A DNA stretch of 64,000 bases from Parasponia andersonii. Taxonomy: Eukaryota > Streptophyta > Magnoliopsida > Rosales > Cannabaceae. The notes beneath the pieces were generated by a model, which had not been told where the DNA came from, ran no database searches, and saw only the letters and a program-made list of their open reading frames with translations. Of this stretch, positions 45,589 to 56,600 are shown piece after piece. Location of the stretch: contig JXTB01000027.1 of assembly GCA_002914805.1 (NCBI GenBank), positions 351,375-415,374 of the forward strand, written 5' to 3'. The number at the start of each line of letters is the position of its first letter. Positions within the stretch are counted from its first letter, which is position 1. A program made the translations under genes and the position numbers.

Positions 45589-46377
45589 TGTGAGTTCCGT
45601 TCCTAGATCACGTACCACGTGGTCGATTAAGTGGCAAAGTAGGTCACAAAAGGGGCACGCCATCTGACACGTATCCAGGGTAATCATTTAAAAGCCACGC
45701 GAGTCACACGTGATACCGCTTGGGCCCATGGGCTATCCGAGGCTAGGGCCAAATCCATTCCAGACCCTGGACGGTTCGGCCCAATCCAGTTCTTGCCTCT
45801 ACAGTTGAGGGTCAGAAGCCTCGAGGGTCTTCTACCAGAAGACCACGGGAGGCAATGCATTACTACAGACTCAGACAAGGCATTTAATACCATCTTGGGT
45901 AGGTACGCACATTGGGCAAACCGCCCTGATAGAACGGCAGTTTGTCAAAGTCTCGCCCCCGACAGGCCCGAGTCGTAAGGGATGACAAAAAGCAGGCCAC
46001 GACGATATAAGAGAAATCACGATAGTCACGGCCCGTGATCTCTGGAGTAAGTCATGGTGGGAAGAGGTACTCAATCCTGGGATTGAGAGCCCGAAAAAGC
46101 TCCCAGTTCGAGGATTATATATATAAGCCTTGCTTCCCCATCGAAAAAAAGAGATGAAGATTGACATATAAAAAGAAAAACTAAATCTTTGCTTCTCAGT
46201 CTCAGGGATAAACAACTGACTTAAGTATCGGAGAGTCTTTGCAGGTGGCCACCTCCACCTCTCCGACCCGACCTGAAGTAAAAAGCACGCTGGGATAGCA
46301 AAGATACGTGGACAGTTGGTAGATACAACGTCAACAGTTCAGAGACACGTGGACCGCTAGTAAGAATCACACCAACA
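45589..46377 (+). repeat. 3' LTR of element 2
   Basis: 789 bp from TGTGAGTTCC to ACCAACA. It pairs with 33923-34707. Confidence 0.85.
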
Positions 46378-46434
46378 ATAACATAATTATGTTGTGAGTT
46401 GATTGAATCGATTTCATAGATATTTTTTTGTTTA

Positions 46435-47150
46435 GTTAACCGTAAAAAAAATGAAATTAGTTGAATAATAATATAAATATTTTTTATTTTAATTATTTTA
46501 AATTATATCTAATATTTAATTATTTTATATTTGATATTATTAAAATATTTTATTAATTATTTTTATTAATTAAATTATTATTTTATTATATTATTTTATA
46601 TTTATTATTAAATTATAATATTGATTAAATTTATTAAATTATTTTTCATTTATCATAATTTTATTTTATTATTTTCTAAATTATTTTTTATTAATTAAGT
46701 TATTTAACATGTATCATTATTTTATTATATTTTATTAATTAAATTATTATTTTATTAAATTATTTTACATTTAGTACTATTTATTTTATTTTATTATTTC
46801 ATTAAATTATCATTTTATTAAATTATGTTGCATATAGCATTATTTCATTTTATATTTTTTAAATTATTTTATAATTCTTTTTTATGAATTAAATTATTAT
46901 TTTATTAAAATTTATTAAATTATTTTTTATTAAGTAAAGTATTATTTTATTAATTTTTTTACATTAGAATTATTTTAATTTATTAAATTATTTTATATTT
47001 AGCATTATTTTATTTTATTTTATTGCTTCATTAAATTATTTTATTAATTATTTTATATTAATTAAATTATTATTTTATTAAATTATTTTAGATTTAGCAT
47101 TATTTTACTTTGTTTTATTTAATTATTAATTAATTAATTAATTAAATGAT
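46435..47150. repeat. Extremely AT-rich degenerate repeat tract
   Basis: Over 700 bp made almost only of words such as ATTTTATTAAATTATTTTA, repeated irregularly. It begins about 60 bp after element 2. No coding capacity. It could behave as a scaffold-attachment or fragile region; that is inference. Confidence 0.7.
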
Positions 47151-47347
47151 ATTCTATTCCATTCCACCTTATTCCACCCAATCTTAGATAGAATTAGGTG
47201 GAATAGAATTTCACCATATTTCATTCCAATGGAATCAATTTTCTTATTTGGATTTTCAAATCAAACAATAGAATTTGGTCATTTTGAAATTATTTTCATT
47301 TCATTCCATTCCATTACCCACAACTAAACATGACTTTAAAGTATTAC

Positions 47348-47733
47348 TCTTAGGTCATGTTTGATTTGTAGAATGAAATAAGAATGATAATGGAAATTGT
47401 AATAAAGTAGAATTGGAATGAGAATAGAAATGATATTGCATTGTTTGGTTAATTTAGTATAATAAAATAGAATAAGTATTATATTAACTAAAATATCCTT
47501 ATTTTTAGATGTCTTAGTAGGATAAAAAGGAAAATAATATTTCTAAAATATGGATCAAAAAGTGGAACCATCATTCCATAGTTTTTTTGAATGAAATTAC
47601 AATTTCATCAAATAATAAATTTTTGATTCCATAAAAATTCTTATTTCTTTCCGTTCCAAGTTCATCAATACAAATAAACAAATAATGAAATAAGAATGAT
47701 ATTCCATTTCAATTACATTTCAACAAACCAACT
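47348..47733. mobile_element. Possible MITE
   Basis: The left end reads GGTCATGTTTGATTTGTAGAATG. The right end, reverse complemented, reads GGCACAGTTGGTTTGTTGAAATG. The partial inverted match, together with the AATGAAATAAGAATGAT word near both ends, suggests a Tourist-like MITE. The preceding 200 bp repeat CATTCCATTCC words. No clear target duplication was found. Confidence 0.4.
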
Positions 47734-48387
47734 GTGCCATTGTGGCATAAATCATATTGAATTCAGCGAAGGACCAAAATCCTAGTAAAAGACACACTGA
47801 AGATAAAGTCTCCAGTCCCAGAGTGGTACCCATTGTAAATCCGAAACTGTTGCCGTTGCGCTTGTTTTATTAAGTTCTTCCCATTCACTTAGGGAGGTGT
47901 CCTCGAGTGGATGTCTCAGTCTTTTCCTTTTGTCCTTTTCTGCTGGAATGTGTCAGTCTATTCAATTTTGGATAAACTTGGTCGATTGCTCTAGCTTTCC
48001 CCTCATGCATGTGTGCGACAATCAATATCACGTCTTGCCAATTTCAGCTCCTCGTCCAAGAGGCCATATATATTTGAGTACTTGATTTATGGTGATCTTT
48101 TCTTTGGGTGATTTATGGTGATTACAATGTTACTACCCACTGCAATTGATTCAAAGGGGCAAACATTTAGGCTATATTTATTAGAGAGGAAAAAATATAT
48201 TAGGAGTACAAAAAAATAAATAAGAGGAAGAGAAAATATAACCATTGAAGAGGAAAATGTCTACTCTTCTCTTAATCTTCTATAGTTATTTGGTAGGTAA
48301 AAAAAAAAAGAAAAAAAATTAGTTTATTCTAAAATAATTATTTTTTCATCTTTATTAATATTTTAAAATTAATGTATAAAGATATTT
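47734..48387. other. Intergenic DNA, no gene called
   Basis: A less AT-rich patch at 47760-48070 has a 62-codon frame without a motif. AGAGAGGAAAAAATATA words near 48180-48300 could be a decayed MITE. Nothing firm. Confidence 0.45.
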
Positions 48388-49148
48388 TGAGGTGAGACAA
48401 AATTATATAATTAATCAGAAATTAAAATATTAAATCTCAAAATAATATGATAATTATACGATACAAAGAGCAATAATACATGCATCAGATTCTCATCTTT
48501 CTCTCTAGAAAGAGATACTTCTCTATGTTGAGAAAACACAAAGATCCACCAAAAATGCTTCCCAAAGAGTATATGTCCATTGGATGCCCATTGAATACTC
48601 ATCAAATTATTGCGAAAAAGTAAAGATACCTTGGACAAGACATATGTCAAATATACTTTAGAAAAGATGCCATTATAATAATTGACATATTTTGTATAAA
48701 AAAAGATGTATTCATTTCAATGCCCATAAATAGGGCTTATTATAGTTGGGGACGTGAGAAAAGAAGGAAAAAGGAGATATAAGTTTTCTATTTTCCTAAC
48801 TTTCTACTACTTCTCCTATAAATCCCTCTTTACTTTCTTTCAACCGCAGGCTTCATTATTTATGTTTCTTTCTTTATGTTGTTCACTCCTTTCTTCCCAA
48901 TTCCGAGGCCTTACAAACTTGTTATCCATGTAATAAACTATTGTAAATTATTACATTCATCTACGAACTCACTATTCAGCCTAATTGTATTATCTACTTC
49001 CTTAGCCACTACTTGAAACTAAGTCTACATAAATATATATATGTATATATATATATATTCTATAATTCTTCCTTTCATTAGTTACGGTGCTTTTCCGTTC
49101 GTATAAACTTTATAGACATCCATCCATCCGATATATAAATATATATAT

Positions 49149-49366
49149 TAATCCAGTATGTATTTTTTTTTTTTTTACCTATGCATAGGTATCAATTTGG
49201 TCAATAAAAATTTAGCATGCACATTTTTTATTGTAAAAAATAAGAGAGAGAAAGAACATTAATGATGCACGTTTTTTCACGTATTTCATTATAGTCATTG
49301 GATCCAATGGCTAAAAAAAAAATATCTGCCCATAGGTAAAGAAAAAAATACCTATTGAATTGGCAA

Positions 49367-49368
<2 letters not shown>
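49149..49368 (-). mobile_element. (TA)n-associated MITE, copy B
   Basis: About 220 bp, inverted relative to copies A and D. The left end AATCCAGTATGTATTTTTT is truncated and the right end is ATACCTATTGAATTGGCAA. It is flanked by TA runs on both sides. Confidence 0.6.
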
Positions 49369-49403
<35 letters not shown>

Positions 49404-49405
<2 letters not shown>

Positions 49406-49800
49406 GCACCAATCCAGTAGGTATTTTTTTTTTATCTATGCATAGGTATTAATTTGGCCAATAAAAATTTAGCATGCACATTTTTTTATTATAAAAAGTA
49501 AGAGAGAGAAAGAGCATTAATGATGTACGTCTTTTCATGTACTTTATTATAATCATGGGATTACCGCACCAATCCAGTAGGTATTTTTTTTTTATCTATG
49601 CATAGGTATTAATTTGGCCAATAAAAATTTAGCATGCACATTTTTTTATTATAAAAAGTAAGAGAGAGAAAGAGCATTAATGATGCACGTCTTTTCATGC
49701 ACTTCATTATAGCCATGGGATCACCATTAGATGGTGATCCAATAGCTAAAAAAAAAATAATTAACCATTGGGAAAAAAAAAATACCTATTGAATTGGCAA

Positions 49801-49803
<3 letters not shown>
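49404..49803 (-). mobile_element. (TA)n-associated MITE, copy C, with internal 160-bp duplication
   Basis: A full copy (about 49566-49803) is preceded by a second copy of its first 160 bp (49406-49565). The start GCACCAATCCAGTAGGTA occurs at 49406 and 49566. The two differ at only a few sites, so the duplication is fairly recent. (TA)n tracts flank the whole at 49369-49402 and 49804-49858. Confidence 0.65.
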
Positions 49804-49861
<58 letters not shown>

Positions 49862-50554
49862 CATAATTCTTCCTTTCATTAGTTACGGTCCTTTTCCGTT
49901 CGTATAAACTTTATATATATCCACCCGACATCATCTATCCAACGTCAGCATATTATATATTATAATTATCATTATAGATTTTGGAATACTAAGTTACTCA
50001 TCCTACTATTTTTTATTGCTCTAAATATTTCAGAGAGCTAACAAACTCTATAATATGTTATATAATTACTAATATTTAAATTCTCTAATTTAAATACTCA
50101 CAGACTTATAGGGGTAAGTTCTTTTAGTACGCTGGGTTGTGTAATGTGACCACAGTATTTAAAACCTCTTACGTTATTTTCAGTATTTTAAATTCACGTG
50201 AATCCATAATGTTGAGTTGTTTATTAAGACAAATTATACATTTTATGTTAATTTTAGCAATCTAAATTTCAATCATTTAATTTTAGTATACTAATCTAAC
50301 TGAATCCTAATTGTCTAATATGTGCTACTAGACTATAGCCCACAAAACTGATTATAATTAACCATTATTATGCTTTTATTTTTGTAGGAAAAAGCATCAT
50401 TTCTCCTGAGCAATAAAAGGAGAATCTACTATGGAGTAGCTAAGGAAAACTAAGTTTCTTCAGTATCTCCAAAATCTCAAAATTCATCTCTTGACTTTGC
50501 TTGTTCTCTGTCTTATTCAATAAAAAGGAAAAAAAATCATCTCATTGTCTCAAA

Positions 50555-51560
50555 ATGATTGAGCAACAAAATCCATTGAATGCTAAAATCTTCACAATTT
50601 TAACTCAGTTGGCGAACTCAATAGATGCCATGAGGAAATTTTAAGAAGACATGTAATTACTTTCTACCCAAATGCTCCAGAAGATTGCCAACCTGGATAA
50701 AGCAAATGGAGCGGGGGCTTTTGCTTCAGCTCTACCCAATTAAAACAATAATTTCCATGTATGTGAATATTAGATTCCCAATGTGCTTGCAATACAAAGG
50801 AATCCTATCAATATTGTTGCTGCACCCATAGCTAAAACTGATAACGGAACTTTAAAAAGTTTTATTACTAAAGAGCAACTATAAGAAATACTTAGAACTG
50901 AAGCAGAAAAAGCTAATAATATTGTTGTAGTGGTGGACTTTTAACTCCTTTATTCTACTAGTATTCTTTTCAAGCCATATCCTACGGATTATATAAATCC
51001 TCGATTTAAGTAGTTCGATGGAAAGAAAGGCAATGCAAGGGAACATACTTTTAGTTTCCTACATGATCCCGAAGTTTTCATTAGTGACCATGATTTGAGA
51101 CTAAGAGAATTTTCAAAATCTCTTACAAATCGAGCATACTCATGGTTCGTTAATATACTAGCAGGCAACATTGGCACCCAGGAAGTATTAATAATAATAT
51201 TCCGTACAAAGTTCTTTGTAGTAGAATGCACATTGGGCTTATTTGATATTTCCAATACAACACAAAGAGAAGATCGAGTACTTATAGCCTATGTGAATAG
51301 ATTCAAAGAAGTGATTCTTAACTATTAAGAAATTATTTCCTATTAAGAAATCATTCGTGTATCATTAATAGAATACAACACAAATATAAAGTTCATATTC
51401 AAAGTCACATGAACCCAACCTTTGCCGAATTAATATTCAGAGTGAACAATACAGAAGCAATAGTATTAAAAATACATAAAGTTGCGTCGGATAAAAGAAC
51501 TACTACTAAAACTTGGAACAAACCATCTTCGTCTAAAAAAAAAGAAAGAGATTGTCATAG
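50555..51560 (+). pseudogene. Element 3 gag, many stops in one frame
   Basis: The ATG at 50555 opens a frame readable through to at least 51328 without frameshift but with about seven TAA/TAG stops, mostly at Gln-like positions. It then reaches the capsid core (FDGKKGNAREHTF, then LREFSKSLTNRAYSWF). Decay by point mutation rather than indels is notable for such an old copy. Confidence 0.75.
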
Positions 51561-52129
51561 TTTACTAACACCAATAAGATAAAAGAAATCTGCCCATTCC
51601 ACTAGAAATATCACTTCCCAAAGATAGAATCAATACTCTAATATGAGTCTGGATAGAAGATGGTATTCTTAAATACCCATTGCCCCACGTACAATCAAAG
51701 TAAGATGCAATGTGAGACCTCAAGTATTGCTTGTTACATAAAAGAGGACATCATACCACATCAGACTGTTATGTTATCTAGAGAGTCTATTATGAAAAAG
51801 CTCAAAGAAGTGAAGTTATCTTAGGGAAATAGCAACAAAAAGCTGAAAATAATCCTTTTTTCAGAATCATGAAAGAAGACTAGTAAACACTTGCAGTGCT
51901 ATTGATTCAATGGCAACAATCCAACCAATGAAGAATCATCTCAGGAGCAAAAGATCAAGATAATAACGAAAAATCTCATAAAGTCACGAGTTTTCAAAAA
52001 CTTGTTTGATATCCTAGAATTTGGAGACGAAGCTCGTAGAGAAGTCACACTGGAAATCTTTAAGGTATTTCAATAATTCTGTCCACAATATTGCTCCATT
52101 AACCATGATGTGGGATAAATTTCCTAGAA
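51561..52129 (+). pseudogene. Element 3 gag C-terminus and linker, degenerate
   Basis: Continues between the capsid core and the nested LTR. Fragments such as CPFHKRGHHT-like and GDEARREVTLEIF words are consistent with gag nucleocapsid and pre-protease linker, but no intact domain remains. Confidence 0.45.
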
Positions 52130-52134
52130 AGATG

Positions 52135-52401
52135 TGTTAGTTATAATTTATGAAAAACATGACAAAATCAAAGATGAGCAAAAGCATAGAAAATAATTTT
52201 TTTTCCCGGATTATAGTTTTTCATAAAATATTTTAAGATCTTTATTATGGTCTAAATATATACAAGAGATTGTATACCTCAACTAATGAGTCTTTGTTCT
52301 TATGCACTAAGCTTATAATTATATAGGTGTGTGGCCACCTTAATCTTCATAAACTTCCAAGTAAGAATCTAAGAACTCTAGTAGTCTCCAATGGTGGCTC
52401 T

Positions 52402-52444
<43 letters not shown>

Positions 52445-53668
52445 TCATTTTTCTCATAATTTTCTATGCAGCCGCTAAACTAATATTTCAGTCAAAACTG
52501 AATCACTCACAAAGGAGGAAGAAGGAGCCTATAATAGGCTCCTCTCTAAGGAGAAATTCAGCCAACCCTAAGGCACATGGGCTAGCTGAATTTCAGTACT
52601 CTAAGGAGTACAATAATGGACTTTAAAGACCCACTACTAATTTAGCACTATTCCTCTTTTGTGTAATTATCCAGAGAAATGTTTGAGCCTAATTTGGCTA
52701 ATCTCATGTAACCAAAATGTTGGTATAGATTGGGGACCCAAATAAACCTATTTAATTTAAGCTCTAATAGACAAAGACTCAATTACAATTAACTCTTAAT
52801 ATAAATGGGCTTGTACTATTAGTTATGGACTTATTCTAAAAATAGTCTAAATTGCACTCTTGATTTAAATAAATATCAAAGATATGCTATAATTAAAATT
52901 ATATATGCATGTGTATCCACATATGAATACCAATAATTGGAGCTAGGTCAAATTATCATTTTACCCCTCTAATTATATCTTTCAATTCTTTGATACAAGA
53001 CTATATCTAATAGATGACTAGACTTACATAAAGTCTTTAATTAATAAAATATCTAATTTTATTAATTACTTTGCTAAGTTTTAAATTATCGATTCCATAT
53101 CTATAAGCATGTGTTCCCAATGCCCATAATAATGCATTATTAAAATGTCACTGCCTAAATCGTCAATTTCTTGATCCATATCTTTCAATATCTCAAATAA
53201 TACAAATTATAAATATGGGTTCATCACTTATTTCAGGATCAAGAAAGACATGCGTTAATTATCAAGTTTGTGATAAAATATGTGTTAATTATCAAGTTTG
53301 TAATAATACTTTCTTGTCAACGACACTTATTAACATGGTCCATATTCAGTGTTTACACACAATACTTTTTGCACACTATAAAAGCACAAAGTCTTGCAAT
53401 ACAATCTAAGAGAAGTATCCAACTTCTCTTATTAGTTGTGAATAGTTTTATTTGATTTAATTAGAGAAAATATATCTTAGCTTTAATGAACAACTTTATT
53501 AAAAATTTTTTCTAATGAATAAATCATAGAACCTTTTTAACATTTACTATTGTACTAATAATCAAAATATTATCATAAATATTATGCATGAAATATTCTT
53601 TATTAAATATCAAAAATATTCAATAAATATCCATAAATAATAAATACTTTTGGGGCATAATCCTAATA
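52135..53668 (+). mobile_element. Nested solo LTR inside element 3
   Basis: A 1534-bp segment starting TGTTAG and ending CCTAATA (CTAACA-like, one or two changes), flanked by a perfect target duplication AGATG (52130-52134 and 53669-53673). Element 3 coding similarity breaks on the left side and resumes on the right. It has a TATA box CTATAAAAG at about 53377-53385 near its 3' third, as an LTR promoter should, and a (CT)n run at about 52408-52440. There is no internal region, so it is a solo LTR. The superfamily is undetermined. Confidence 0.82.
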
Positions 53669-53673
53669 AGATG

Positions 53674-56600
53674 AAGACATCATCACTTTATCAAAGAAAG
53701 ATGTCCAAGTTGTGAATTTTAGCCAGAACAAACTACTATACATGGAAGCTAAAGTCAATAGCACACTTGTCAAACGAGTTTTGGTAGACAATGATTTGTC
53801 AGTCAATCTCATATCTTAGCATGTTTTTAAAGTATCCGAGATTCTAGAAACCAACCTATTCATACAAGCCATACCACCATTACTTTTACTTCAAGTTCTC
53901 GTACCATAAAAGAGCATATAAATATTCATTTCAAGCTGGACCAATCTAGGCACTAACAAAGTTCTTTAAAATTGATGTAGGCATATCCTATCATTTGATT
54001 TTTGAAAGACTATAGACTCACCATAACAAAGTAAAACCATCAAAACTATATCAATGTTTCAAAGCGACACGAGGCAAGAGAGATTTTGGGGCCTGCAACA
54101 AAATCCCATTTGCCCAGCAAGAAGTTTTCTAAATAGAGACTACATTTTATAGTAATGTCTTTGAAGGGCTGCATGAAACAAAACCATGAGAAGTGCCATT
54201 GTACACTAGTTCTGATGCAAGAGACTATCCTACAACAATACAATCATATAGATCAATTTAGTAGACTTGGAAAAACCCACCGTCTAGCACATTATTCTAC
54301 ATGATAAAAGAGTCACTTACTAATAATGAAGGTAGGGTGAGGCCAACAATGATCTCACAAGCCCAGAAAGAGTCTATCTTACACAAAGTTTCAGAACAAG
54401 TGGAAGTCATTCCTTTTGCCCCACAAAAGCTACAAGATGAACCCAAGAATCTTCAAGAATAGCTCAAAAACTAAATTTGATAGAAGATGGAAAAGAAAGA
54501 TTAATATTCATTTCACCAATTAGAACCAAAATTTGAAGTAGCTCTCTTGGAATTTTTGAACGATATCATGACCTTTTTGCATTGATTTACAAAGACATGC
54601 TGAGATTGAGCAGTAATTTAATTGCATACAAATTAATTGTAAACTCCACTTACAAGCTAGTCAAGTAAACTATAAGGAATTTCAGCAATCATATTCAGCT
54701 ACAAATCAAGAAAGAGGTAGAAAAATTGATAGAAGTTGGATTTATAAAACCATGCATACATATGATATATTGACCAACATAGTTCCTGTGAGAAAGAAGA
54801 ATGAGCAAATCAGAATCTGTGTAGATTTTAAAGATTTAAATAAAGCATGCCAACAAGATTATTTTTTGCTGCCAAATCTAGATATGCTTGTTGATACAAT
54901 GGCTAACCACAAAATATTCTTATTCATGGATGAATAAATAGTTACAATCAGATTAAGATGGATCTAGAAGATGCAAAGAAAACCACTATCAGAACCTCGT
55001 TTGGAAATTTCTACTGTACTATAATGCCATTTGTGTCGAAAAATACTGGAGCGACTTATCAACAAGCCATGATAACAAACTTCCATGATATGATCCACGA
55101 TTATGTCGAAGATTACATTAATGATTTAGTGATAAAGTCCAAAAGAAAAGAATCACACTTGGATCACTTGAGAAGAATATTTAAAAGATGCAGAAAATAT
55201 GATCTCAAGATGAATCTATTAAAATGTACATTCAGAGTTACAGAAAGCAAGTTTCTTAGTTTTGTAGTTTACAAAGGTAGAATCAAGATTAATGAAGACA
55301 AGACAAAGGCAATATTGGACATCAAGATATCTCAAGATCTCAAATAACTGAGTGGATTCATTAGAAAAGTTTCTTATCTTCGGTGATTTATTTTAGCTCT
55401 GGCTAGTATTATCAATCCTCTCTATCTATTATTCAAGAAAAATGTGAAGTACAAGTGAGACATTAAGCATGAGCAAACCTTTGAAAAAATTAAGAAAATT
55501 CTTATTAATGCATAAGTCATAGTTTTCCTATACCTAGAAAAAAATATTAATTTATTTGGTTGTATACGACGAATTAGTTCGGATAGTAATAGCACAAGAC
55601 TGTGATGGCTTAAAAAATTAGTCTATTATCTAAGCCACTTGCTAAGAGGATTGGAGAAGAATTACTCTATTATAAATAAGCTCTGTGTTACTTTGATGTA
55701 TCCAATACAAAATTTTAGACACTACATGGTCATCCACAAAGTCAAAGTAATCACAAATTCTATTCGGATCAAGCTTTTGTTGCAAAAGCCAATTCTCACT
55801 AGTCAATATATCAAATGGATGCCCGTACTTAGTGAACTTGATATCTCTATCAAAAAGCCAAAAGTCATCAAAAGCCCAGCTTTGGTTGAATTACTTAAGT
55901 ACACTAAGCATAATTCAGAGAAAATAATACCCGTGGAAGACAAAGAAGAATGTTGGATACTTTATTTTGTTGGTACCTCTATCTATAATAAAGGAAGTAT
56001 TTTAGTTGTTCTATCAAATAATCAAGACGAAATCTTCAAGAAAGCTATCAAATTAGCTTTCTCACAATGAAGTCGAATATGAAACCTTAGCAATCAGATT
56101 GGATCTTGCAAAGAAAATGAAGATTTTAGAATTGAAAATCTGTGGGGACTTTAACTTAGTCATCAAACAACTCAACAGGGATTTTGCTATTAAGAAGCTA
56201 GATTTAATCAAATACAGAGAAAAAATTCGAGAAAACTCTATGCTTTCAAAAATTACAAACTGAAGTATATTTCCACATCTCAATACGAACACTCTGGTGC
56301 CATTAGTAATTAAAATGGGTGAAACAAATGAAGATCTTTTTCATATCCCCTTGGAGACTAAGTCAGAGCTGATAGTTTTATCGGTATAACAATCAAATAG
56401 ATGAATCTAATCTATCAAAGAAAAGCTAGAAAGTGTGGAAGTCAAAAATCTCGAAGAAATCAAAACATTTGTGTTGATCAATGATCAAGTATACAAGAAA
56501 TTCTCTGGCAGAATTCTAGGAAAATATATTGATGAAGAATTTTGAAAAAAAAAAGGTACTAGATGAAATCTATTCTAAAATGTGTAGTTTAGATAGACCA

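Larger units (their letters stand above)
33923..46377 (+). mobile_element. Element 2: second Tat/Retand-like gypsy element, inactive
   Basis: A 12.5-kb relative of element 1 in the same orientation, 1.27 kb away, with the same internal order. Its LTRs (785 and 789 bp) differ clearly from those of element 1 but align along most of their length. The flanks read GTAAT (33918-33922) and ATAAC (46378-46382), which could be a target duplication decayed by two transitions; it is not a clean one. It has more frameshifts than element 1 but fewer deletions, so it is the better template for the family. Its 3' end meets a very AT-rich tract. Confidence 0.88.
48388..50412 (+). repeat. 5' LTR of element 3
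   Basis: About 2.0 kb, longer than its partner because it contains MITE copies B and C and a duplicated 50-60-bp stretch (ATTCTTCCTTTCATTAGTTACGG at about 49065 and 49866). It ends near CTCCTGAGCA, where similarity to the 3' LTR stops. Confidence 0.7.

Noticed and set aside
20355-46377. Elements 1 and 2 as one tandem array sharing an LTR
   Set aside because: Each has its own LTR pair, primer site and polypurine tract. 1.27 kb of unrelated DNA separates them, and the LTRs pair within rather than between elements.
52408-52440. (CT)n run as a regulatory GAGA-type element of a gene
   Set aside because: It lies within the nested solo LTR with no host gene nearby and is adequately explained as a microsatellite.
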